Positions 1 through 10,380 of a DNA stretch of 64,000 nucleotides are shown here, piece by piece. Below the pieces are notes generated by a model. It did no database searches. It saw only the letters and a list, made by a program, of their open reading frames with translations, and was not told the origin of the DNA. The translations under genes were made by a program, and so were the position numbers. The stretch covers positions 1,054,001 through 1,118,000 of the forward strand of contig MU385716.1 of the NCBI GenBank assembly GCA_022497155.1, given 5' to 3'. Source of the stretch: Whalleya microplaca (lineage: Eukaryota > Ascomycota > Sordariomycetes > Xylariales > Xylariaceae). Position 1 is the stretch's first letter. Every line of letters starts with the position of its first letter.

Positions 1-1343
1 CCGCCAAGAATAGTACTGGAGTTATGATATTCCTCCAGGATTTCTTTGGCCTTCTGCGTATATAGATCCAGGGGTATATACGCGCCGTGGTACTGATACT
101 CATAGGGGTGCACATCACCGTGTCGAACGTGTATACCAATGATAGTGCCATCGTTGTAGTTTCCTTCCGGTGCCTTTGCCTTTTCCCTTAGCTCCTTAAT
201 ACGGTTCTCGACGTAAGGTTGGTCCTGGTCATTGAGTCGGAATAGAGCCTCGTACCCAGCCCGGGCGAGGCTATACATGGGCTTCTCCCGATTAACGTTG
301 TTTCGGTGCAAGTCTTCGTACTCGTTATTGAAGCTATTGCCGAAGGTCTGGCTTGCGGTTGCGGCGGACACGACTAAGTGCCGTGCGTTGTGGGGACACG
401 GCAGCATCTCGTGGCGCGGCGGTGGGCTGCAGTCGGGTATCGGGGGTGCCTTGAAGATAGTCGTGTACTCGCCGTACGCCCACCGTGAATCGTCGATAAA
501 GAAAGATCGTTTTTCCTTCTGCGCAAGCCCATATGCCATCCATAACATCATCAACGTGGGACCTAGTCCAGCATCCGGTGATTCAAGAACAAACGTCAAT
601 GATGTCTTGCAAATGCTCTTGTCCACTAGCCCATCCTTATTCTCCCCCACCAAGTGGCCCTCTTGAGCCTGCGCGGTTACCTTCCACGCCTTGCCCTCCA
701 CACCCGGCAGGAGACCACGTTTCTCGGCGTCGCTAACATCTATAAAGTGCGGGTCCACGTGGTAGTAATCTGTTTGGGCCTGTTGAAAAGGATTCGCTTG
801 GCCGTGTAGTTCTCTGACATGAGCTGCCACCTCCTGACACTTGACACAGATATCAGAGTACTCCTTCACCGTCAAGGGAAAGCCGTACGTGGGTGGGATA
901 GAAACAGTCCACTTCGATCTGCCATTCCGGTCCGTCACAGCAATCGGCGTAGGGAATTCTGGTAAGTCGTATTGGCCGACCATCTCATATTCCTCACTAC
1001 CTTCGAAGGCCCACTCGACGACAGGAACGCGTATATTATTTCTTTGCACAATGGTCCTAGCAACGAATAAGAACAATGCCAACATAAGAACCCAGAAGAC
1101 CACTCGGAGCACCCTGCTCGGCCTCGGCGTGGTAGGCGATTTCCGCGGCCGTGGAACCAAGGCTGGCAGTCCCGGCGAAGGTGGCGGCGAGAATATTAGA
1201 TGGTTAATGTTGAAGCTCGAAGATGTGGCCGACAGGGGTGGTTTCTCATGTTGATATGAGGCGGCTCTGCGCAAGTTGAGCCGAGGCGCCGTGACAATCA
1301 TCTTGGCATGAGTGCTCTCGGAGAGATCGAGAGTTGGTGGCAT
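1..1343 (-). CDS. GT23/FUT8-like type II membrane glycosyltransferase (3' end outside window)
   Basis: An uninterrupted frame of about 447 codons runs from the ATG at 1343 to the window edge. An in-frame TAG lies just upstream of that ATG, so the start is well fixed. Residues 1-80 are Ser/Pro/Arg-rich and cytosolic in character. A single hydrophobic segment follows at about 84-105 (VLRVVFWVLMLALFLFVART), then a lumenal domain, which is the type II layout of Golgi transferases. Near the visible end the motif IIGIHVRHGDVHP resembles the HVR/HIR donor-binding motif of alpha-1,6-fucosyltransferases (FUT8, NodZ; CAZy GT23 and related GT-B fucosyltransferases). A cysteine pair (CVKCQ) and the stretch LMMLWMAYGLAQ precede it. 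The substrate cannot be told from sequence, and fungal N-glycans usually lack core fucose, so the FUT8 reaction should not be assumed. The fold assignment is moderately sure; the C-terminus is missing. Confidence 0.72.
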   Translation of the reverse strand, partial: MPPTLDLSESTHAKMIVTAPRLNLRRAASYQHEKPPLSATSSSFNINHLIFSPPPSPGLPALVPRPRKSPTTPRPSRVLRVVFWVLMLALFLFVARTIVQRNNIRVPVVEWAFEGSEEYEMVGQYDLPEFPTPIAVTDRNGRSKWTVSIPPTYGFPLTVKEYSDICVKCQEVAAHVRELHGQANPFQQAQTDYYHVDPHFIDVSDAEKRGLLPGVEGKAWKVTAQAQEGHLVGENKDGLVDKSICKTSLTFVLESPDAGLGPTLMMLWMAYGLAQKEKRSFFIDDSRWAYGEYTTIFKAPPIPDCSPPPRHEMLPCPHNARHLVVSAATASQTFGNSFNNEYEDLHRNNVNREKPMYSLARAGYEALFRLNDQDQPYVENRIKELREKAKAPEGNYNDGTIIGIHVRHGDVHPYEYQYHGAYIPLDLYTQKAKEILEEYHNSSTILG

Positions 1344-2397
1344 CTCTGCAGTAGGCAGCGGGCAGTGAAGCCGAAGATGACAGTACTAGAGCTCCCCGAA
1401 AGTGAGGGTACACCCTGCTTGGGTTACAACAGGCCAACGAACATGTAAGGAGTGAACAAGAGTTGGCCCGCAGACACAGCAGCGGTGATAGAACTATCGA
1501 ACTAGATGTGAAGGAGTGATATGTGGATTATAGTGGGTGAATATCCATCGAGCATATGGCGTTTCGAATTCCTCACCTACACCTGTGGTGTATCGCAGAA
1601 CAGATGATCACATCACAGCCGAAGGTGGTGATCCTCGAGTCGCATATGTATGTAAGGAAACTCCGGGTGGTGGCCGAGGTTTTGTGCAACGCGGTACTTG
1701 TATGTCTAGACAGCAGAGGTGATCGTATCTAGAATAAGTAGGTGTGCGATGATCTAGCAGCTAGTATTTGCCCTCGTATGTAGCACTAACTGTAAAAGAG
1801 ACCTCGAGGCCCGTCCCACGGAAATGGGACTAGATGGGGGTTGACAAGGGCCTAATATTGACCGTCCAATAGCCTTTGCGGTGAGATGACGATCACAGGC
1901 GCGCTATCAACGGAGCCGAGGGACAGGATGGTTAAAATAGCAGAACGGAAATTTTATTGATGCTTCTGATACGAGAGCACGGCAATAACCATACAACGCA
2001 GTGGTGAGGTTATCATGAGCGTATTTTGTGGAGAGTAGTAAGGACAAGTCAGTAAAAAGATATCTAGTCTTGGTTCAGACGAACAGGTAGTGGTGGAGGT
2101 GTTTGCCAAAGCTGTAACACTACTATTAAACGAGGGCTAATGCTAAAAGATATCCAAAAAGGGGAAACACGATACGACGAAGAATAATGCAGCGATCACA
2201 GTACTACTCGGGAAGATGAGAAGATGTTGAAAACGGAAACTCAGATCCTTGACAAGGTTAGTCCATCAAAGGTCAGCCAACAAGTTGTATGAACCTGAAG
2301 GAGGCAAAAATGGGGCGTTGTAAGTCCCTACGACTATTACGAGTGGCTGTGTCAGAAGAAGGTTAGAGAGATAGTACATCCACGTACCATACATACG

Positions 2398-2411
2398 TAC
2401 ACGTACGTGTA
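2398..2411. repeat. 14-nt perfect palindrome, GTAC-rich
   Basis: TACACGTACGTGTA reads the same on both strands. It lies in a run of alternating ACGTAC steps. A longer relative sits at 9980-9995. Confidence 0.8.
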
Positions 2412-3632
2412 GGTATTTCAAGGTAGCAGACAATGAATGACAACATAGTGTATCCCAGCCAAGCGGGGCGGGATGATGTCAGAAAAAGGAAGAACAAAGT
2501 CAACGGCAGTCGAATAAGAAGGCGGATCGTGTCTGTGCCATGACCATTTTACACACGAATCGCATGAAGGACACGGAAATAGTGGACGGCGACGATCGAG
2601 AAAAGGAAGTAGAAACAGACGATCTCTCAATGGTCTCCATCGGGCCTGTTATGGGTTTGCAAGGGTCTTGGGTGGATGGGATTTCGATGGCAGGGCCACT
2701 AATGCCAACCACCACGAGACTCACGGACGGGAACGAGAACTGCTGGAGACTGACTGGAGTGGCCTAATGGTAAAGACGAATCCCGCCAGCATCAAAAATG
2801 GCAGAGTGGATAAACAAACGCAGTAGCAGGGCAGATGATAGCCGTGGATGGAACTGGAAGCTGATATCTCCCGTAAGCGGTAGTTATGCTGATATGCAGG
2901 TATAGGTAATCGATTTGCAGCAGGCAGTCTTGCATCATTGGATCTTCCTTCTGTTCTTACAGAGTAGATCTCTCTACAATTACGCAGTAGGGCAATGAGT
3001 AGCGAGGGAATCGCTCGTAGATAGTACTTCTCTGGCAAGTTGCGATGGGACGGTCTGCTAATGAAATGCCGCGAATACGATAGGAATAGAAACTTTAGCA
3101 TCAAGTATTGGCTACTCCATCTCCCCTTCCCCACATCATATGTACCTGCTACGCGTATGTAGTCTGCACCCAGCTTCGGATGGCACCGTCCCAGCTGCCC
3201 CAAGTTCGGCAGGACTAACTCCAAATGATTGGACCACACTAGCTGATAGGATCACTAGTTGAAACCCTGGAAATGATGAAACGCACTAAGGGTCGCTTGA
3301 GCGGATTCCTTCTGATTGGTGCATGTATTTCCTGGGGCCAGAATATCCTCCCGGGACCCTGAATTTTCGCTCCGTCCTTTGTCTTCATTTTATTTAGCAA
3401 AAAGCTTAGCAAAGAAACGCGATTAGGCAATTAGGTACCGGCAGGCAGACCAGGCAGGCTCTGCAGGCTCTGCGGGCCCCAACCCCATCGGATGCCTCGG
3501 GGGCCACATGGGCATGGCTGGAAGGACTTCCAAGTCGCTGGCTCGGTTTTCTTGGTGCATGACCAGGGCACCGACGATCTTGTTAGAGACCCATCTCGGA
3601 ACTGTCAATCAGAAGGCGGCATAGCCACAGCT

Positions 3633-3657
3633 GACAGACAGACAGACAGACAGACAG
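3633..3657. repeat. (GACA)n microsatellite, about 6 units
   Basis: An uninterrupted tetranucleotide run GACA repeated about six times, in intergenic DNA. Confidence 0.9.
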
Positions 3658-5457
3658 CAAATAGTGGAATATGAATTACGTATCTACGATTCGCTGGTTG
3701 CTGTAACGCCTCATCAGCAATCAACAGCTGCCTTCTGGTTCCCTCCTTGGCCCTCTCATTGGTCTCCTGCCCGCCACGCAGACACCGGCAGATGTATTGG
3801 CCGATGGGATGAGGGACGATGGCAGCGGGGTGGTTTCGTTACATCTGTCTTGTATTCGCCGAGCCGTTCCCTCGCAAACGTCTGCCCAGTACCTATAACG
3901 TGAGGAAGTGGTACAGCCTTGACCGAGGCGTAACTTTTCCATGACAATGAAATGTTTCGAACTGTGATTGTTGCTCTTCTTTTCCTCTTACCTGGTTCTC
4001 TATCCCCGGGCTAACTGGCTAACCGTCTATCTATCCTGTCGTGTGACCCGGAGATCATAAAGTTATCGTTATCGATTCAATTGTAGATTGGTTTTGGTAG
4101 CATCGTAAGGAGTACTTGAGCAAACAAGCTTCATCTTGAACCGCATCATGGTAACGTATCATCAGGTGGGCTTCCCGTCGTATGTAGGAAATGGCGTCTA
4201 GATACATATCGACTTTACCTATAGAGACAGAAAACGGGATTCCAGCCACCAATGCAACGATATGATCCGATCCCTTACGAAGAGATGCATACTGTATTTC
4301 GAAATAGGCATTCACCACCATCTTGATCTCCGCCTTACCAATTTCAGCCCGGCTGTTTACGATATCTGACGGGCGTCGGTAGAGATCCGATGACACCCTA
4401 TGACAGTTTGTATATTGATATTGAAGTCTCAGCTCGCACACGCACAGAAAGCCACCTGTCTAAAGTAGCACGAGTTTGCTTCCACGTTGTTCGCTACATG
4501 CTCCCACGCCACAGATTGTCTTGTTTCCATAGAGGCCATAGAGGTAGGTGTGTAGCAGTTCTCACAGCTTGTTGGTTGCCCCCTCGTGCGTGTTATACCT
4601 CAATCCGGCGAATCAATGTATGCAGAATGTGCCAATATTTCGGTGACTACCTAGGTCAGAGTGTTGGCTAAGCTGGTATGCAGCTTAGCTTACTATCGCC
4701 AATGGTTGCTAATAGATGTTATGACTACAGCATGCAATCAAACCAACCACACGGCAGTTGGTCGAACCTGAAGGGCTTCAAGGAATGCTACTGCTCAAGC
4801 ATCTTAGATTCGTAATACATATTCAATACTGTAACATCTGGGTACTTGAGAGAAGAAACTAATTTTTCTGGCGGGTCATACACGCAATACATGCCAATCG
4901 CCCCAACATTCAAAGTGGTGATCTGACTATCTGATCCTACGGAGCAGCCAGAAACAATTTCGTTTCATTCATATGGTCAGCGTGCCCGCCTTAGCAGACT
5001 GAACAAAAAGACAACAGTGTGCATAACAATTAAATCATATTCTCGCCCATCTTCTTTTCAAGAAGGGGCTTAAGCTAAACGCAGCATTGTTAAATAATAT
5101 ACATGACGAAGGCCTCGGTGGGCAGCAAAGATCAGGTTTTCGTTGACCGCCGTGAGAGAGAGAGAAACGATACCACCTCCCTCATTTAATAATAAAACAT
5201 CTGCTTTTTTTAGTCCGACGGCTCGGAACGGAAAACAATTAATAAAAAATGACCCGTCAACCTGCCTCCCATCTTTTTCCTTCATCAGGACATTCGCGTT
5301 CCACAAGGGGCCCCCGGCATAGCAAACATATAAATAATATCAATAGGGTATAAAACAAACGGTAGAGAGAGAGAGAAGCAGAACACTAAAACCGGAACGC
5401 CTCTCGTTAATTAGCAAAGATGGTTGACACTGCTTCCTGAATCGCACATGGGGATAT

Positions 5458-8418
5458 CTATGCCTCCAGCGCAACTTGTTTCGACTCGTTCATGACCGAC
5501 GGGCTTTCTTGAGATGGCTCGAGGCCCGCGTCGTTCGGGTCGACTATCGCCTCCTCATTGGCTTCATTCACGATCCGTACGCTGCCACGAACGCCCCTGA
5601 CGATGTGGCCAGTCTCGACGCGGTCCTGAATCATTTCGTCCAATATTCGACTCATCTCGTCAACGCTCCTCGTTCGTTTCCGCGGTGAATGTCCCTTCGC
5701 AGCGGCGACAGGCGGATCAGGTAGAGCACCTTGAGGTGGTGGGCTCGCTGCATGCTCATACAGCAGAGACGACCGAGCATCGTTCCTTGGACTCTCGGTC
5801 CTTGCGCTTTCGATGCCCTCCGCAACATCCCTCGACCGAGCGGCATTGCGCAGAGCTCCCAGCATCCGGTCTTTGTCTTCAAGCCTCGCTCTTAATTCCG
5901 CGATTTCAGCATCCTTTTCTTTAAGCACGCTCGAAACGCTGTGATCTTCACCGACCATGATGCCCTTATTCGGTGACGAGATCCCAACCGATGTCCGCGA
6001 GGAACTGGCGCGTCGAGCTTGCAGGAGTCGCTTCTCGAGAGTAGTGATATACCGGTTCTTATCGGCGAGATCTGCCTGCAGCGCCTGGTTCTGAGCTTGT
6101 AAAGATGCCGTGCCATCGCCATATTCACCTAGGCTATCATCATCGTCGTTCGATCCAGGCTCACCTCCGCTCGAATGGCGCTGCCCAATCGATCTCCGAC
6201 CGATAGTGGATACAGAAGACCCCATAGAGCCTGTCCTCTCCAAATACGGACGGCTGCCGGTAGAAGTGGCGACTGATGTGCGAAGAGACGTCTGAGAGAA
6301 TCGGGGATGCATGCCCAAGGCACTGTATGTCCCACCCGTATTAACTCCGGTAGACTTGGAGCTAAGAATTAGTCGGTTCAAGTGGTCAATACGTTCTTTA
6401 AGAGCTGTGCGTGCAAGCTGCATCTCCAGCATCTGTTCCTCGTGCCTTGCTTCCGCTTCCTTTTCCCGAGCGCGCTCTTCCTCCTCATCTTTCGTCTTGT
6501 CGTCTTCTTCAATCTTGTTGGTACTGGCTTTGGCTTGGGTATCAAGTTGGCCCCTGAGCTCAAGAATCTCCATCCGATAACGTTCCAAGAGAACTCTCGC
6601 TCCTCCTTCTCCTCCAGCGCCTAGAGCTTCTTCGGCCCGCTTAGCGTGGCTGACAATGTTGTTCTTGGCCCTGGAAGCAAACTTGAGCGTGTTCAAGGTT
6701 TCAGCCGCATGGCTGTTTGCGGTTGCGGAGCTACCGGATGAGCCGGTCGAGATGGTACACAGAATGCTGACCAACGAATCTCCCGCGAGTGCTCCCTGGA
6801 GAAGTCGGGTTAACTTGCTATCACGGTACGGCAAATGTTTCCCATCCTTGTCGGCAGACTTCCCATCTTTCTCTTTGTGTTCGGAAAGCTTCGAAATGAC
6901 CGTTCCAAGAGTCAACAAGCTCTTGTTGATGTGAGAACCTTCCGTACGACGTTCCTTTGACTCGGCAGCTTTTTCCGATCCTGCTAGATCGATCAAGCTC
7001 AATGTAGAAACGCGAACGCCGCCGGGTGGAAGGCCTGATCGTTTGCTCTCCCCTCCAGTACCACCAGGCATGCGCTCTCTGCTCTCGACGACGATCTGAA
7101 CAACGGCATGACTTCGAGAACTCCGCGCGTTGAACTGCGTACTCGCTGTTCTACGAGCTTGGTCACCCCGAGCAATCACTCGTAAAAGTTGTGTGGGACT
7201 TTGGACGATCTCCTCCTTCAACGGCGAGGCATAGACACCCCGCTTGCTATCTTCTCGCAGTTTGATCTCCTCCTGCGCGCCCGCCCCTCCGACGCCATTG
7301 CCGGTAGGCATACTGAGAAGATCATGGATCTTCTCGTTATAAATTTCAAGATAGCTAACGCGCAATAGAAACTCCCTGGAAGGAGTCTCGCGAATGTACG
7401 AGAAGATATCCGTGATGGCGAGCGGAATTACACCGGGAGATGATGCGGTACCCTGCATCGAGAAGGTCTTTCCGGTGCCCGTCATGCCATATGCAAATAC
7501 AGTGCCATGGTACCCTTCCATAACTCGGCGGACTAAACGTTTCGAGATGTGATCGTAGACCCTGCTGTTGTCGTCATGTGTCGAGAAAACATTATCTATT
7601 CAAGTCAATTAGTCAGGCATTGGTGAAGTTTGGCAATTGTTGCACTTACCGTAATAATAATCGCCTCCCTCACGGCCACGGTAGGATACTAACGACTTCC
7701 GGCCGTCCACTAGCCATTCACCCTCTGGCTTACTGCTGTTGTTGCTTCCCGCATCTGGCCTCACTCTGACACTAACAATGACGTTTCCCTTGCCCTCGAG
7801 GCCCTTGGAAGCACGTTTGTCACTAGTCGCAGTTCCGCTTGTGTTCGTGTCGATTGGGTCATCGTAAGTCGTCGCCGATGTTGAATATGAGTCCTGGGCG
7901 GAAGAGCTACGGCTCTGGGTCGGAGACGCAATACTGATGAGTCCGTCGGAATTCCTGGCACCGGCACCACCCAAAAGAGACTTTCCCTCCGCGCTGCCAT
8001 TTAGTAGACTAGGCGTGCCGCTAGGCAAGTGTCCGATTTTTGGCGTTGATTGGGGCGTACGGGTTTTCCTACTAGGAGTGACGGCACCTGACAGAGGACT
8101 TGGAGGCAGGCTTGCGACTCGACTCGGCGGTTGTGGAAAGGAGTTAATGCTGACAGTTTTCCTAATAGTTCTTCCAGCATTGTTGACTCCAAATGCGCCT
8201 TTCGGAGTCGGGAGAGCCGTGGTGGGAGCCGGAGTCGTAGGAGGGCCGGTATGAACGGTTGACGAAGGAGCTCGAAGTCCGCTTTTGGCTGTGCTAGAAT
8301 TCCTGCTAGAAGCGGCGAGACCACCCGTGCTCTTTCGAGTCTTTGGCACGGGCAAGGCTGGCAGGGCGGTAGACGGCGGGCCGTTGGACGGACGAGGTCT
8401 GGGTAAGGTGGTCGTCAT
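5458..8418 (-). CDS. kinesin-7 family motor (KipA/Kip2/Tea2-like)
   Basis: Two exons, 8418-7650 and 7595-5458 (intron 54 nt, donor GTAAGT, branch CTAAT, acceptor TAG), join to 968 residues. A Ser/Thr/Pro-rich N-terminal extension of about 215 residues precedes the motor, which opens with NVIVSVRVRP. Visible motor motifs are the P-loop GMTGTGKT (293-300), switch I NARSSRSHA (412-420), switch II DLAGSE (459-464) and the closing TLNTLKFASRAKNN (about 556-569). Charged heptad-like stretches at about 590-680 and 770-840 suggest coiled coils for dimerisation. The N-terminal motor, the long Ser-rich leader and the overall length fit fungal kinesin-7 proteins. These are plus-end motors that carry polarity factors and Clip170-type proteins along microtubules to the hyphal tip. 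Kinesin identity is certain; the subfamily is an inference from layout and motor sequence. Confidence 0.93.
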
Positions 8419-9286
8419 GGTGATAAAGGCCGAGGCGGTCTGTTACCTCACGAAAGAGGGTGGGTAATCCGGTAGGTTGATTCGAATCGGTTACAACTCC
8501 ATGAACTCCGAAGACGCTAATCGACACCCGTGAACGATTGAAATCTTGAAGGTTCGGAGTTAAGACGCCAGGTTATATTGCGATCACTGGTACTCCTGTC
8601 GTGTCATATCAAGAAGTGTTGTCGATGTTACTGTGTAGATTACGTCAAAGACCATGTACTTAATCGAGAAATGTGCGAATTGTTGCGAGGCGGTCGGTTA
8701 GGTTTGCTCAGGTCGGACTGGTCCGAAGATTGTAGCGAAAGGTCACCCTGACGGGCCCGGACACCACCTACTTGGGTAGGGACGAGTTTGGGAATATATG
8801 CCGCTGATGAAACTCTGCGTGCGTGGGGAAGGGCCTGGATCAGGGACGTAAAGCACGCAAGCCACGCAATGCGCGAAGTAGAAGTCTATCTGGCAATGTT
8901 CGTCAATATTCGAGATCATGAATGTCGAGGAGATAGAATCGTTGCGCACTGCAAGTACGTGGAATAAGTAGGAGTGTGTCGGCTTGCTAACTTACTTGGG
9001 TTACAAGTGAAACAAGCGGCGTGGGTCGATATATCGCGATGGAAGAGGTCCAAACAGAAGGAATTCGCGATTGAAGGAAGTATGTGGTTTGAAGTGTGAA
9101 GCAATGGAAGAGCCCAGCGATGGCTGATCTGGTTTCGCACAATGGGCAACGGGTAGAACAAGAGACAACAAATGAGACCAGAACCAGGACTGAGTTGCTA
9201 GGTAACTTTTTCGGCTCGTAGTGCGAATTGGTTTTTTTCCCTTCACTCCTGTCCGAGTTACTACTTCGAGAAGCTTGTCCCGGGTT

Positions 9287-9308
9287 GTGACAGGGTGACA
9301 GGGTGACA
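9287..9308. repeat. 8-nt tandem repeat GTGACAGG, 2.75 copies
   Basis: GTGACAGG occurs twice in direct succession, followed by GTGACA. It lies about 870 bp upstream of the kinesin ATG. Confidence 0.9.
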
Positions 9309-9339
9309 AGCTACGATAGATTCGGGCTGTTTCTATTTC

Positions 9340-9360
9340 TGTTTTCTGTTTTCTGTTTTC
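9340..9360. repeat. 7-nt tandem repeat TGTTTTC, 3 copies
   Basis: Three perfect adjacent copies of TGTTTTC, 32 bp from the preceding tandem repeat. Confidence 0.9.
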
Positions 9361-9386
9361 TATTCGTAGGTACGTGTAGGTAATCT

Positions 9387-9408
9387 GGTAATTCTAGGTA
9401 ATTCTAGG
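9387..9408. repeat. 10-nt tandem repeat GGTAATTCTA, 2.2 copies
   Basis: Two perfect adjacent copies of GGTAATTCTA followed by GG, only 27 bp after the TGTTTTC repeat. Confidence 0.9.
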
Positions 9409-9979
9409 AGTGCGAACGAGGGTATCGGAAAGCGGACATGCGAGATTGCGAATCGGCAGGTGGGAGGCGAAGGAGTGGCAGTCGTCGGGCTCAGATATGC
9501 GTACGCAGTCAGGTAAGGTATCGAGGGTTGACGATAAAACCCAAACGAGGGTTATGGCGCAGGCGGAAGAGGCGAGTGTCTGCGAGTATGTAGAATAGAA
9601 GGTGACTGCTTGACGAACTGTGAAAGGTCCAATGGAAGGTTGTCGCGGCCGGTCCGGGCTGGCTGCAACTGCTGCAGTAGGTAACCAGTTGGGCTTGTTA
9701 CCTGGAAGGAAGGATGGGCAAATTGCAGCAGATAGGCACAGATGGGTTGGGGCTTTGGGGGGTACTTTGGGGGGGGGATTCAAGGTACAGTGGGTTGTAG
9801 GCTGGTAGGTAAAGGTGGAGTTTGACAGAACCTTGATCCAGATGAATCAATCAGGGCAGGCAGGGGGCTCATCCAGCGCCCAGTGCTCACTGCTCCAGTG
9901 CTCAGTGCTCAGCGCTAGGTGATCAATCATCAATCACCTACAGCCACTCCGGAGCTACTCCAACTCTGTACAAAGTACG

Positions 9980-9995
9980 TACATACATGTATGTA
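9980..9995. repeat. 16-nt perfect palindrome, GTAC/ATGT-rich
   Basis: TACATACATGTATGTA is self-complementary. It sits inside a 60-bp tract built from GTAC, TACC and CATA steps that includes TACTCCGTA. Confidence 0.8.
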
Positions 9996-10344
9996 TGTAC
10001 CTACAGTACCTACTCCGTACCGTACCTGCCAATCTGCTAATTAATGAATTCAGCGCAAAATGATACTACGTAGAAAGAGCAGCCATCCCAGTCTCCGGAA
10101 ATGTACTAAAACCCGCTACTAATTTACGTAACCCGTGGCTGTCTAAGGTAAGGTAGTATATGTATATGATTGTCTATGTCTATGATAATATAATAATAAC
10201 AATAACAATTACAACAAAACCGTTCTTCTTCGAGCCGGGAAGGAGAGACAATGTCTACTATTCATCATCTGTACGAGACATGGGGACGAGGGAGACGCGA
10301 CTCCAGTGCGGAAACGCGATGAACAGACAGCTACTGGCGTAATT

Positions 10345-10380
10345 CTCCTCCTTCTCCTCCTCCTCCTCCTCCTCCTCCTC
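10345..10380. repeat. (TCC)n pyrimidine microsatellite
   Basis: A CTC/TCC triplet run of about 35 nt with one TTC interruption near its start. It lies in intergenic DNA, so it is not a coded homopolymer. Confidence 0.85.

Larger units (their letters stand above)
1344..5457. other. intergenic region, no supportable gene
   Basis: About 4.1 kb between the glycosyltransferase start and the kinesin stop. Several short open frames occur on both strands (for example 2721-3239 minus and 4055-4441 minus). None has a recognisable domain, a consistent codon pattern or plausible splice partners. The part next to 5457 should contain the kinesin 3' UTR, and the part next to 1344 the glycosyltransferase promoter. 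It holds a GACA microsatellite and a 14-nt GTAC-type palindrome, listed separately. Confidence 0.6.

Noticed and set aside
841..1254. Plus-strand open frame of 137 codons
   Set aside because: It is antisense to the clear glycosyltransferase coding frame and has no domain.
2721..3239. Minus-strand open frame of 172 codons
   Set aside because: Low-complexity, Ser/Leu-mixed translation with no motif, no TATA or splice context and no sign of conserved blocks.
4055..4441. Minus-strand open frame of 128 codons
   Set aside because: Composition is protein-like in part, but there is no recognised family and no supporting exon neighbours.
8460..8500. GATTCGAATC word resembling a tRNA T-loop
   Set aside because: No surrounding cloverleaf can be formed; it lies in the kinesin leader.
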